Source: Mixophyes australis (lineage: Eukaryota; Chordata; Amphibia; Anura; Limnodynastidae). Taken from it: 64,000 nucleotides of DNA. Positions 34,720-46,030 of the stretch are shown in pieces. Location: positions 65,808,705 to 65,872,704 of the forward strand of contig JAVHZZ010000002.1 in the NCBI GenBank assembly GCA_036250195.1, in the 5' to 3' direction. A program made the position numbers and the translations under genes. How positions within the stretch are numbered: the first letter of the stretch is position 1; each line of letters opens with the position of its first letter. The notes below the pieces were generated by a model. The model saw only the letters and a list, made by a program, of their open reading frames with translations. It was not told where the DNA came from and did no database searches.

Positions 34720-35755
34720 GGGGGCAGCTTGACCTACCCTGGATATCTTCTATGCAGCCTGTGTGGGACCCTATTTGTGGCCAAAGTTGGGATTCTGCTT
34801 ATTATTTTAAATGTATGGGCATTTGACTTAAATCTTTTTTTATTAAAGTATATTGTCTTTTACTGGCAGATTCATCATCTATTTTGAATTGAAGAGTATA
34901 TATGGTAAACAGATTGATATAAACATTATTATATTTAAAGTGTACATGAAGGATGTATTACACTATTATTGTCCAAAGCATATCCGTGAAGTTTTATAGT
35001 TTCCATTATGGTTACAGCTACATATTGATCCCAAAATTTGAAAAAGAATTCTCGACTCCTGAAATTCACATTGTGAATAAGATAAGTGGAGTTTTTATCC
35101 TTTGGTATGTGGTGACTTTAAAATACCTAAGGTATATAGAAGGGGAAGGGAATTTCTATATGTCGCACAAGTATGAAGAACATAAACCCTTATTTGCATG
35201 AATTTGAACAATATTGTTTCATAATGATTGAGGGGTGCCACCTATGCAATCAAGGGATTATATGAACAAAACAAAAGAAAGACCAAATTAGGTGCACTGT
35301 TGCTCTCCTGGCTATATAAAGTAGTGTAGAACCAAAATTAAAATTAAAACTTAACTTATATTACCTGAATGTTCAGCGAAATATAAAATAAAATACATAT
35401 ATTAAAACCAATGGGTGCTTGGTTAAAATTCGCTGGATGCTGCACCCTAGCCTATATATCAATCATATGAAGTAGACTAAACCTATATAAAGTATTGCAA
35501 AGGTATATAGCTATAATAGTTCCAAAACCACGTCTGTTGTTGGATAAATAGAGGAAACAGAGGAAACACTGGGTGCGTATCAGTGTGCTGAAGAGCAGCA
35601 GCCATTTTCTTGTAGTGTATCTCCTCCTAGAGATAGAGGGGCATATTCAAATAAGAGCAAAATCTCAGATTTCTTTTCACCCCCATAGGATTGAGAAGGG
35701 AAATCCACGATGTTGCAGTACCATAAGTCTGTATCTCCTAGCAGGAAACGCTGAT

Positions 35756-35816
35756 GCGCGTTTCGCTGTGTGTGCTTAGTCGTGGCCCACGACTAAGCAC
35801 ACACAGCGAAACGCGC
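35756..35816. repeat. Perfect palindrome, 30-bp arms, 1-bp centre
   Basis: The arm starts GCGCGTTTCGCTGTGTGTGC and its exact inverse ends at 35816; the centre base is 35786. It lies inside the foldback insertion and carries GAAACGCGC in both orientations. Confidence 0.95.
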
Positions 35817-35824
35817 GTCGGCGT
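35788..35824 (+). other. Hammerhead-like motif copy 3 (in palindrome)
   Basis: CACGACTAA, AGC..GC short hairpin, GAAACGCGCGTCGGCG. It is closest to copy 1 (GAAACGCGCGTTGGCG). Its hairpin is weak and no TATA-like box is placed as in the other copies. Confidence 0.4.
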
Positions 35825-36400
35825 TTCGCTGGATGCCTCTACCAGCCATAATCTAATTCTTGCATATTATCTGCAGCTCCAGACAGACCCAAAGTTAGTT
35901 GGAGCTCCAGTTCAGGCAGGCAGGCAGTAATACACTTTATTATTTTCTATGGCAAGCGCCACTATCAGTCCTGATAGGAGATACAGACTTACCATTTGAT
36001 ATTTATCCAAAACCAGACGTGGTTTTGGAACTATTATAGCTATATACCTTTGCAATACTTTATATAGGTTTAGTCTACTCCATATGATTGATATATAGAC
36101 TTGGGTGCAGCATCCAACGAATTTTAACCCAGCACCTATTGGTTTTAATATATGTATTTTATTTTATATTTCATATATTTTTTTATAACATTCAGATAAT
36201 ATAAGTTAAGTTTTAATTTTAATTTTGGTTCTACACTACTATATAGCCAGGAGAGCAACAGTGCACCTAATTTGGTCTTTCTTTTGTTTTGTTCGTACGT
36301 ACGTGGTGACTTGTTAGAATAAAACGTTCACAAATATCTTATTACATATTAAACTATGTTTGTCACTTCTGTTTTTTGTTTTATTCACTAATATTCCTAT

Positions 36401-37283
36401 ATACAGATTTGAAACTATGTAAAAGGGATGGAAATTTCTGGATGCAATTGAATGAATTGGATGTGAGCATGACGTGATTGGCTCACATCCTATCCTAGGA
36501 CGCCCTCTTCAGCCAGATGTGCTGTGCGTGTTGACTATCACTATAATGCTCTTTAACGCTGTCATTGTATAAGTTGTGCTTTGGTGCTATATATTTCAAT
36601 GATATAATTTTTTTTTCCGTTATATACTGCTTTGTTTTTCATTTGAGCCCACTTTGGCTCGTAAAGAAATCCTTTCCTCATTCCTTTATTCATACTGTTC
36701 TATTTCATTTCTTCCTGATGCTCCTATCACACCAAAACATCTCCTGCCTCTGATAAACTGATATAACACAACACGTAGATGTCTGGCATAGAAACAGAGA
36801 TCTAGATACATGGAAAGCTGACAGTAGCTACCTGTCAGTGAGAGGTATGCGATGTGCTCTCTCTCATCTCCTGTTGCAGAATAAATTACAAAATTGGCAT
36901 GTACAGGTTCATTGCTCAAATAAATTCAAGCTAATTTATACTGCATATGCAAAGTAGGAATTAATATATGCAAGTGGAAATTTATTCCTACTGGGAAACT
37001 TATCCCCTGAAGGAACTGCACAATAATTCTCTAAGGGGCAGAGGAGGAGATTAATTTGGATTAAAGTTTTGGAAGAGACTTGTGTATGAGATTTGAGGGA
37101 ATAGAAATAAGACACATGGAGTGAATGCTATCAGAAGTGATATAGGTGCTGCCCTGTGGAGGAACAAGCTGATAAATATAGGTATCATTGTTCTATGTAG
37201 TGTCATTTTGATGATATACTTTGTAGCTAGTTACAAAATAGCTGCCATAAAACAGTCTATCCAACATGGGTCCTAGTAAGCGC
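36401..37283. other. Unassigned sequence
   Basis: No gene. GGATGTGAGCATGACGTGAT with TTGGCTCACATCC (36459-36490) is a short inverted repeat holding a CRE-like and a CCAAT-like site. Confidence 0.4.
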
Positions 37284-37579
37284 CATCATCATCTATTTAT
37301 ACAGCGCAACTAATTCTGCAGCGCGGTACAGAGAACTCGCTCACATCAGTCCCTGCACTATTGGATCTTACAGTCTAAATTTCCTAACATGCACACACAC
37401 AGACTAAGGTCAATTTGATAGCAGGGAATTAACCGACAAGTATGTTTTTGGAGTGTGGGGAAACCGGAGCACCCCCATGCAAACAAGGGGAGAACATACA
37501 AACTTCATGGTCAGGAATTAAACTTTTGACACCGGTACTGTGAGGCAGAAGTGCTAACCACTAAGCCACGGTGCTGTCC
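37284..37579 (-). mobile_element. tRNA-like SINE
   Basis: The reverse complement begins GGACAGCACCGTGGCTTAGT and runs through ATGTTCTCCCCTTGTTTGCA, a CTCCGGTTTCC block, AATTTAGACTGTAAGATCCA and CAGCGCTGTATAAATAGATG-like tail sequence, ending in GAT triplets at 37284. Same family as 20634. Confidence 0.85.
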
Positions 37580-38375
37580 ATATGAATATGTCAATAAAAG
37601 CAACTTTTTTAACTAACCACTTTAAAATAATAATACTTACTTTGTAGTTTAATGCTGTATTCCCAGGCCAGATTTAAGAAATAATCAGTCTCCTACCACT
37701 AGAGCCTGGAGGCTGCTTCGTGCAGCTGTAAAGTTTGACCAAACTGGCCAACCATTATACCATGTATGGTCCCACATTAAATGGTTAGAATCCAACCAAA
37801 TTACATTTCTATTGGATTTGATTTGATTCAGATGGATGGATAATCAGGATGTCCGTAGGCATCCGTCAACCGTGTGTATGAGGTCATCTGTTGACCCATA
37901 AATGGTTGGGTATTGTGTACAATACATTTCCTTTGCAATCTGATCATAAATGATCATGGCAGCTAGGTCAGATCTGTGCAATTTAACTCTCACTGTTTAT
38001 AGCCAAATAACTCACAAATTTCTTCTGATTGCAATGATCCAATCCAACTGGAATGTAAACATATGCAGAGTGGGATGTTGGCCAGTTTGTGTAATATCTT
38101 GCGTTAAATTGCACACAGAGAAAGTGGGTGCACGCATTTGCGCCTATGCAGACTTGACAGATTCTTGCACTTATACCGGTCTGCACCTGGAGAAATGGGA
38201 CAGGGGAGGGAAGGGGCGTTCTACAATAAATGCGTGTATAAGCAAATGTTGCTAATACAGATCCCCAGAAACATGCATATACTCCCAGATGATGACGACC
38301 AACAAGCATGCTGCAATTTAGCTGGCTCAGTGCACACTCAGCACGAATACTGCTCTGATTGGTGTTTGCAGCCAA
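37580..38375. other. Unassigned sequence
   Basis: No gene or secure repeat. Overlapping frames at 37983-38399 on both strands match no known family. Confidence 0.4.
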
Positions 38376-38890
38376 TGTAACATTGGCTTGTTCGTTCATT
38401 CACTGTCCCTATAGGTTCAAATTCCTTGTATTCCAACTGGGTGTGAGATTTGTCTGGTTATCTGTGTTCTGATCTTGCCTGAATTTGAGACCTCATTTCA
38501 ACCCTGCCTGTCCTGTCCTATCTACCTGTTATCTGAATACATGTTGCCTTCCTGCCCTTTTGCTGCATTCCTGACCACAGTACCTGCCCAGCACTGATTT
38601 TAGAGTCTACTTTTACGAGACTTTGGATTTCAGTCTTCTGCCCTTATAATTGGGCCTGTTATTCTCCCCTGTCTGCACCTACCTTAGTGTTTGTTGTATC
38701 TGTCCTTCTTATAATTGCAGTCTGTTTGTTGGATCCTGATGGCCCTCAGTTGGTCTGATCCAGTTCTTGCCTCTGCCCTTGTCTCCTTCTCTTCCTTCCT
38801 AGTGCCAGCACCTGAATCTGTCTGATAAACACCTAAAACTCTGTGCTAAAGTCCTGAGGGCATCAGAGAAACAGTGAGCAACTTGTTACA
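38376..38890 (+). mobile_element. Possible LTR-like sequence
   Basis: It begins TGTAACA and ends TGTTACA (38884-38890). The body is rich in CCTGCCTGTCCTG, ATCTACCTGTTATCTG and TCCTGACCACAGTACCTGCC words, the style of the gypsy-type LTRs at 40854 and 58697. The flanks do not form a 5-bp duplication, so this stays tentative. Confidence 0.3.
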
Positions 38891-38995
38891 TGGGAAAAAG
38901 GCATATGTAAAACATACAATAACCTGGTTTTAAGTGTTTATTGTAAAGATTACCAGCTGCCGGGCATTACAAATACCCTGTAATTTGCAGGCTAA

Positions 38996-39170
38996 GGGCT
39001 AGATTTACTAAGCTGCGGGTTTGAAAAAGTGGGGATGTTGCCAATAGCAACCAATCAGATTCTAGCTGTCATTTTGTAGAAGGTACTAAATAAATGAAAG
39101 CTAGAATCTGATTGGTTGCTATAGGCAATATCTCCACTTTTTCAAACCCGCAGCTTAGTAAATGTAGCCC
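38996..39170. mobile_element. Palindromic MITE with TAA target duplication
   Basis: GGGCTAGATTTACTAAGCTG at the left mirrors CAGCTTAGTAAATGTAGCCC at the right. The arms of about 80 bp include GGGTTTGAAAAAGTGG and TAGCAACCAATCAGATTCTA. TAA flanks both sides (38993-38995, 39171-39173), the 3-bp TWA duplication typical of PIF/Harbinger. It is 175 bp long with no coding capacity. Confidence 0.88.
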
Positions 39171-39173
39171 TAA

Positions 39174-40039
39174 GTGTCATTATTATTGTCCATCAAAAAC
39201 TGTTTTCATAGATTGGGTACTGGGATAAATTCATCTTAGTTACCTAAGATTACCACAATGTAATAGAGAATCCTATGACCTAGCGACAGATCATTGGGCA
39301 ATTAAGAATTCTGAGACTTGACTTGGTAATATAAAGTTGTAAACAGAACATATCCCTGGCATTAACATACATTAGCTCAAAATAAACATGTCTTACTTTA
39401 CCACTTGGCACGTTTTGAAATAAAAAAGCTGAAGGATGTATAATATATGAATATGTATGATTGCGTTAGCTTTAGTTCATTTCCGCTCTGCCCAGTAGAG
39501 CTGCTGAAGCTTGTCTTGTACTGGGCGCTGCTTTCCACATTGCTATGCAGGGCTTTCAAGCAAGGAAAAGCTAATTGACTTGGTTGAGAAGGAGAAAATT
39601 CTCTTGAGAGCCTCAGGCTGTGAGGGATCTGTGGCCTGCATACATCATGACTGCAAGGGCAGAGCTAGAGAGAGATAACTGCCCTCTTTATAGACGAAAC
39701 TCAGTAAAGTATCCCTCTGCATGAGTAAATTTATTATGTTTTCTAAAAGCCTGGGGCACGAGAATAGATGGTTACTGGTTCACACAATTTAAAGATAATA
39801 TCTAGAATGAAAGGTATCTGGATCTGATGCCCAGTGTGAAGCTGCTCATGTAAAGAGTACTGAATGACAGAAGGAATTGGATAGACGAGGGTGGATGTTA
39901 GCCTATTGCATGTTATTGCAAGTTCTCTTTTACATGTGTACATTAACATTAACATTCTCTTCTCAAGTCCTGTGAGGATATCTGCTATGTGAGAACCAGT
40001 GTGAGCAAGTTAAACCTTTTAATACCCGTGGTAGTCACT
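39174..40039. other. Unassigned; candidate conserved non-coding block 39440-39720
   Basis: Repeat-free. The segment around 39480-39700 (TGCTATGCAGGGCTTTCAAG, GGAAAAGCTAATTGACTTGG, GGCCTGCATACATCATGACT) is not low complexity and has no open frame, so it is a candidate for cross-species alignment. Confidence 0.3.
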
Positions 40040-40400
40040 AACACGACTACTACTACACCGACAAGGACTTACTCCACTTCAGAAGGCAGAAGGTGGCAAT
40101 GACGAAAAGATTAGGGGTGTTAAATAAGTAATGCAGGGAGCTTACGAATGTACAAAGAAGAAGGGTTGCTGGAAGATATTTGTCATTCCGTGGCTTCCTG
40201 CATTACTCATTTAACACCCCTAATAATAGTACAGTCCCAGAAAATCACATGACTTTCTGTGTGTCGGCTTGTGTATTCATTGCAATGCTGGCAAGTAGTG
40301 ATTTCAAAGCTTAGCTGTTAACATCTTTTCGTCATTGCCACCTTCTGCCTTCTGAAGTCAGGTAAGTCCTTGTTGGTATACTCGTAGTCGGTGGCATGTA
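40040..40400. repeat. Nested foldback (inverted repeat within inverted repeat)
   Basis: The outer arms (40043-40111 and 40323-40400) share ACAAGGACTTAC and CAGAAGGCAGAAGGTGGCAA / GACGAAAAGAT in opposite orientation. The inner arms (40110-40141 and 40190-40223) share TTAGGGGTGTTAAAT and AGTAATGCAGG. The inner unit looks like a separate small MITE inserted in a larger foldback element. Confidence 0.75.
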
Positions 40401-40853
40401 CTCAACCCTTTAATACATTGTCTGTGCATGGCTTAGTGTAATAATTGTAACCCTGAAGGAAGTCTTGCCTCTTTCTCAGTGGCAACATTAATTTAGCAAA
40501 AGAAGAATGGCCTTTGCGGAAGTTGCTCTCCTGATCTCATCTGGTATAGGCATTCAATTAATAGTGTCCAGAAATAAGTGACTCTCCTGTCATGGAATGT
40601 ATGTTCATGTCACCAACTATTTGGACCACCCAGCCACAAAGTATTCAATATATTCAAAATACCAAGATCACTAAACTAACCCTACAAATTCATTTGAATA
40701 CGCCAAATATAATATAAAGCAAACATATTTTTGTAGTACTCTTGTCGAGCTCTCCTTGGTAGACACTTCCTTGGTCCTTGGTTGGAGAGTGATAGCTTGT
40801 CCAAACCATACACATAGAGCGTTAGATTTCCCTAATCAAAACAAGACCCCAAC
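40401..40853. other. Unassigned sequence
   Basis: No gene or repeat recognised. Confidence 0.4.
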
Positions 40854-42607
40854 TGTTATGGCCACCAGTGCGTCATAAACTTGTAGAATTAGTGGAAAAG
40901 GTCTTCACCTATAACAGCCGCCTTTCCCGTAGAGACTGGTTACACTCACAGGTACTCGGATGCCCCCAGGTCTTACACTCAGTGTAGTACAAGTTTATGG
41001 TCGCACAGCAGCACACAGGAGTGGGAGGTAATAACACGGAGTTAGGGACAGGCAGGGGTCTGCGGGCCGGAACTGAGTTGATAATGTCTGACTGGCTTAA
41101 ACTGAGAACAGGCGGGGAAAGTTGGATACAAGCAAGGTCAGGGCCACAAGCGATGATTCAAGTCCAGGTAACAGGCAGAAAGTCAGGGCAACAGGCGGTG
41201 ATTCAAATCCAGGTAACAGGCAGAGGGTCAGGGCAACAAGCAGGTATCAAGATCCAGGAGACAGGCAGAGGTCATACACAAAAGTCAATCCAAAAGGTTT
41301 TCACCAATACACCAATACCATGACCTCTCTATTGTCATCAACAACACCACCATCTCCTCTGTCACCCAACTCCGCTGCCTGGGTGTCACCCTCGACTCCT
41401 CTCTCTCTTTTGCCCCCCACATTCATTCCCTTGCCCAGTCCTGTCGCTTCCAACTACGCAACATCGCCCGCATCCGTCCCTTCCTCTCTCAGGATGCCAC
41501 CAAAACTATCATCCACGCACTCATCATCTCCCGCCTGGATTATTGCAACCTTCTCCTCACTGGCCTCCCCCACTTCCATCTCTCTCCCCTCCGCTCTATA
41601 CTCAACGCGGCTGCAAGACTCATCTTCCTCTCACGCCTCTCCTCCTCTGCCTCCCCTCTCTGCCTCGTCCTACACTGGCTTCCCTTCCCCTATAGAATCC
41701 TCTTCAAGCTCCTCACCACCACTTACAAGGCTCTCTCCAACTCTACTGCCCCCTACATCTCTAACCTCCTCTCCATACACACTCCGGCCCGCTCCCTGCG
41801 CTCAGCCAATGATCGCCGCCTCTCCTCCACTCTTATCACTTCTTCCCACTCCAGGATCCAAGACTTTTCCCCTGCAGCCCCCCTTCACTGGAACAACCTC
41901 CCTCGTTCCATTCGTCTCTCTCCTACTCTGTGCTGCTTCAAACGTGCACTGAAAACTCACCTCTTCCGCATAGCCTACCAACCATCTACTTAACCCCTCA
42001 TCTCCACCACTCGCTCTCCCTTCTGGCTCCCCTTGTGCCTGATTCTGTCTACCCTCCTTTAGGATGTAAGCTCACATGAGCAGGGCCCGCTTCCCTCCTG
42101 TCTCCTAACCTGTTCTTCTGCTCCGTGCTTATTGCAGCAGCCTGCCTGGAGTTCTGAAGTATTGGTATTTTTGTTTATTGTTCTGTACTGTTTTACCCTG
42201 TATAGTCTACTGTTTGTACTGTGTATGGCGCTGCGGAAATCTTGTGGCGCCTAACAAATAAATGATAATAATAATGATAATAATACAGCACAGGAAACAG
42301 GACGCTATAACCAGCAGGGAGGCTAAGCCCTGCCTGCCTTAAATACAGAGACTAACCAATGGGGCATGGATAAATCCAGCTTTGGACAGTAAGCCTTAGG
42401 GGCTGACTAATTAATAATTAAACCCCTAACTAGTTGCGCACGCGCCCGACTGCCCTCAATGCCGGGACACGGCGCTACAGACCAGAGCGTAGGCAACGAT
42501 CGGCTGAACACAGGTAGTGATGTCCTGGTAGTCATGGAGATGGCCGGGAAGCGTCTTGTGGGAATGGAGAGTCGCGGAGGCTTGAGGCAACGCTGCAGCT
42601 CGTGACA
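40854..42607 (-). mobile_element. Solo LTR (Ty3/gypsy-like), split by an L2 insertion
   Basis: On the minus strand it starts TGTCACGAGCTGCAGC (42607) and ends GTGGCCATAACA (40854). In that orientation CCCATTGGTTAG is followed by TATTTAAGGC, in promoter order. Downstream are tandem CTGCCTGTTACCTGGA units and, near the 3' end, ACCATAAACTTGTAC. The flanks CCAAC and CAAAC differ at one base, a plausible 5-bp TSD. About 0.97 kb of L2 (41314-42287) lies inside. No gag or pol is adjacent. Confidence 0.72.
41314..42287 (+). pseudogene. L2-type LINE 3' end with intact C-terminal frame
   Basis: A 224-codon frame from 41322 to the stop at 41991-41993 encodes the L2 ORF2 C-terminal region (ISSVTQLRCLGVTLDSSLSF, SRLDYCNLLLTGLPH, LNAAARLIFLS, WLPFPYRILFKLLTTTYKAL) without an internal stop. 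A 3' UTR follows (TTTAGGATGTAAGCTCACAT, TGTATGGCGCTGCGGAAATC) and an ATA-rich tail at 42257-42287. 5'-truncated past the RT core, so non-autonomous. It is the best preserved L2 copy here. Confidence 0.9.
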
Positions 42608-42612
42608 CAAAC

Positions 42613-45120
42613 TAGATGCATTTGAGTGGATGAATTTAAGTGCAGGATGTAAGATAACAAAAAGGAGGAGGAATGGGAGAGTAGTTAATCTACAATAGGA
42701 TAGAATCACTCTCAATAAATTACAGCTAAATAGCTGGATTATTAACATACATGTTAGCATTACAAAAGGTAATTAATTATAATACTAGTTAAAGTAAGTT
42801 AAATAAGTATTTCTAAATTATCCTAACAGTTTTTAAATGTTCAGGATAACATATTGTTTCTCTTTGAATAAAGGAAGTTTAAATTATATTTTAACATCAT
42901 CCATGGATGTGCACCTATTGGGAATTGAGTCACCTGTACATTTAAAAATGTGCTGTTAAGAAATCACAACAGTTCAGGCTCCAGGTAACGTTGAAGTCTC
43001 TGGTTACACATTATTCTGAAAACTGCCAACTGTCTACATAACTGAGATATTGGGCCTGATTCATGGTCGGGTGCAACCTGCACATAACTCGTGTTTAAAA
43101 AAAGAGCACAGAACTTGAGCGCAGTTCCGACGGCATTCAAATCTAAGCAGATCTCAAGATACATTTCAATTTGAATTTGGGTGTAAGTACGCTATACGAT
43201 GTATGTTAACAGAGAGAGCACAGTGCAGGATATGCACTCATGCCAAAAAAATATTCTATAAAATAAATTATCAACTAATAACACTATAATCATTAACAGA
43301 AATATGTTTAAAAAGTAGAAAAATAACATTAAATACATACATCAGGATGTTCTTAATGTGCACTGTACATACAATGGATTTTTATATTCTTTCTGACTTA
43401 TATACAACTGTTCTTTGCTATCTAGTGGCACGCATACGTGTAGTTTTTAACACAAAGACGATGCTGTGACAGTTATCATTATCAGTCGGCAATAACAGCT
43501 GTCCTGTATTGCTAAAATAAATGTACTTTAGAGAAACCCAGATCATGAAGCGGCCACATCTTCATCGTAAAGCGTGCATCTACGTAGTACGCTTTTACTT
43601 TACATTGCCTACTATCGTCCACTCCTTACCAACCCAGTTCTGCCCTTAAAGTTATAGGCAGTCGTAAGTATTATTTGCGTTCAGAGATAAATTGCATGCA
43701 ATTACGTTCATTGACATAAGGTCCATTCCTGAGCATGGGCAGAACTATTTCATGCAAAATATAACATGGAAAGGGACTTATGTCTGAACATGAACATGGC
43801 AGACCGATTGTGTTTGTAACTTGCTATTGATAGTAGAGAAGATACTATTCAACTGGCCAAGACTTACAACAACTACACAATTTATGAGGTGTACATTGAA
43901 GTGTGCTTTGTTTGGTGTGGTTACACTTATCTGTCTGACTGGTTTGAGTTTGTTTATTTTTGGCCTGGAATGTCTAGTCCTCATAGGTTAGGTGGTGTAC
44001 TCGGTTGTCCTGGTACTGGGTCAAGCTTTGTTTATTGTAACCCAGAAAAGTTCACAGTAGGTCTCTATTGGCTAACCAACAGTCCTCTTTGCACTTTATC
44101 CCTACTCTTGTCAATGTCTTTGCTATACTCCTCAATGCACAAAAGACTATTTAATGAATAGAGCAAGCTGATAAGGAATGGAATGATTACCTTGGCCTTA
44201 GTGGGCCATGGTGCTTCATTTTGCCTACCAAATAAGATGTGAAAGTTCCAGGTATTGATGCTTCAACTTTCAAACCTCATTACATAAGCCAAATGACGTG
44301 GCAACATGACGCAGTGGCTGGCAGACCTGACAGTACTCTCTGCTGTGTCCTATTCTGTACAAGCATCATTCCTTCAGGTGCTGACCCATTTCAGAAGGCT
44401 CAAGGGGTGACAAATTAATTTTTCAAAGTACATGTCACAAAATGCAATTGATCTTTAATGCAACATTGTTAAGATTAATAAAATGAACAATTGTGAATGA
44501 TCACTACACTTTTTTAAAAATATATTGTATTACTGTTAAAGAGGAATTAAAACATGTAATTTGACTTAGACATGTATTAAATCATGTTTTAGTTAAATAT
44601 ACCATTAAAGCGGGAGGCTGTTTTCTTTATTTAGTGTATTGTGTCCAGGGGCATCTCTGTATTGCAAGTAGTCTGAAATTTGGAAAACAAGCAGGTCACT
44701 TAGTGCCTGCCAGGCAACATGCGATTCATGGACTGGAGGGCTACAGTGGAAACACAGAGTGACTGAGAGGGAGAGGGAATTAACCAAGAGGCAGATGAAA
44801 GGAAAAAGAGATAGATGTAATAACAACCCAGCTAGCAAACATTAAAAGATCCATGGGCAGCTACTTAGGGCATTTTCTAGCAGATTGCTGAAAGACTGCA
44901 GGATGAAAGCTTTTATTTTGTACATTTTTTGCTGGCCAGAAATAAGTTGAAAAAATAAACAAGAAAAAACAGTCAGCAAGTATATTTCTAACACTGAAAA
45001 TAGCCATAGTCCTGAATAGTAGAGAACCACAGACAGATTAATGGGTTTAATATACAATAAAATGGATCCAACTGTACTGGGACCTGAAATGAATCATGAT
45101 TGGATCGCCCCTTATTATTA
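42613..45120. other. Unassigned; possible MITE start at 43052
   Basis: AT-rich and without genes. GGGCCTGATTCATGGTCGGG at 43052 looks like the end of another MITE family; no matching end was found up to 43750. The 90-residue frame at 43889-44161 has no recognisable similarity. Confidence 0.4.
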
Positions 45121-46027
45121 TTTCTCCTTCATTACTTCCCCCCTCGCAAGTCTTCACACTTGAACTGCTTTGTTTCCTGCACCTACTACACGTTACACTG
45201 AAACTGCTCTCACAAAAGTGATCAATGATCTACTTGCTGAGTGTCATTTCTCCATACTTATTCTCCTGGATCTCTCTGCTGCTTTTGACACTGTTGATCA
45301 CCCTCTTCTCCTACATATCCTTCACTCCATTGACCTTCATGACACAGTTCCTTCCTGTTTCCTACCTATCGAACCACTCCTTTATTGTTTCTATTTCTAG
45401 CACATCCTCCCTTCCACTCCCACTATCTGATGGGGTCCCACAAGGCTCTTTTCTTGGTCCTTGGTACCAACTCTACGCTGACAACACCCAAATCTATATC
45501 TCTCCCCCTGACCTCTCACCTTCTGTACTATCTTGTGGAACTTATCATCTTCCCTCCTCCCAGAGTCACCACCTCCCCTCAAATTTCCATCTCTGTCAAT
45601 AAAACCACAAATTCCTCAGTCTCAGAAGCCCGCTGCCTTGATGTCACACTAGACTCTCTCCCAGACCTGTCAACTCCTCCTTAGAAACATTGCTAGAATT
45701 TGCCCTTTCAAAAAATGTTGCCAAAGCTCTTTTCCATTCTCTTATCATCCTTCCGTCTTGACTACTGCAACCTCCTGCTATTTCTAAAACCCATGTATCC
45801 CCCACTTCAATTCATTTTAAATGCTGTTGCAAGACCGATCCTCCTCTCTCACCGCTCCACATCTGCATCCCTGTATCGTTCAAATTACTCACCGCTGTCT
45901 AGTCTCTGGTAACCATCTTTCACTCCTGCCTACAAGACTTCCCCAATGCTGCTCCCCACTTATAGAATTCCTTACCATGCCCAATCAGACTCATCCACAG
46001 CCTTCAAATCTCTAGACATTCTCCGAA
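45121..46027 (+). pseudogene. Old L2-type LINE RT fragment
   Basis: Frameshifted pieces of L2 ORF2: [33 protein letters not shown] (RT motif with catalytic Asp) near 45270, [11 protein letters not shown] near 45430, [16 protein letters not shown] near 45475 (the usual ADD is ADN here), then LDYCNLLLFLKPMYPP and LNAVARPILLS near 45760-45850. The loss of one catalytic Asp and many stops show it is dead. Confidence 0.85.
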
Positions 46028-46030
46028 AAC

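Larger units (their letters stand above)
34317..36385. mobile_element. Foldback insertion with 15-bp TSD
   Basis: CACTAATATTCCTAT occurs at 34302-34316 and 36386-36400, an exact 15-bp direct repeat. Inside, inverted repeats are layered. About 34480-34585 pairs with 36295-36385 (CAAACATAG, TATTCTAACAAGTC). 34570-34685 pairs with 34990-35125. 35265-35550 pairs with 35998-36295 (CCAAATTAGGTGCACTGTTG and its inverse). A 30-bp-arm perfect palindrome sits at the centre. TATAAAA at 34678 precedes the motif at 34690. A long, variable TSD suggests retrotransposition (LINE- or Penelope-type) rather than a cut-and-paste MITE. Confidence 0.7.

Noticed and set aside
38376..38890. A firmly bounded solo LTR
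   Set aside because: The ends mirror each other, but the flanking 5-mers do not match, so it was kept only as a low-confidence feature.
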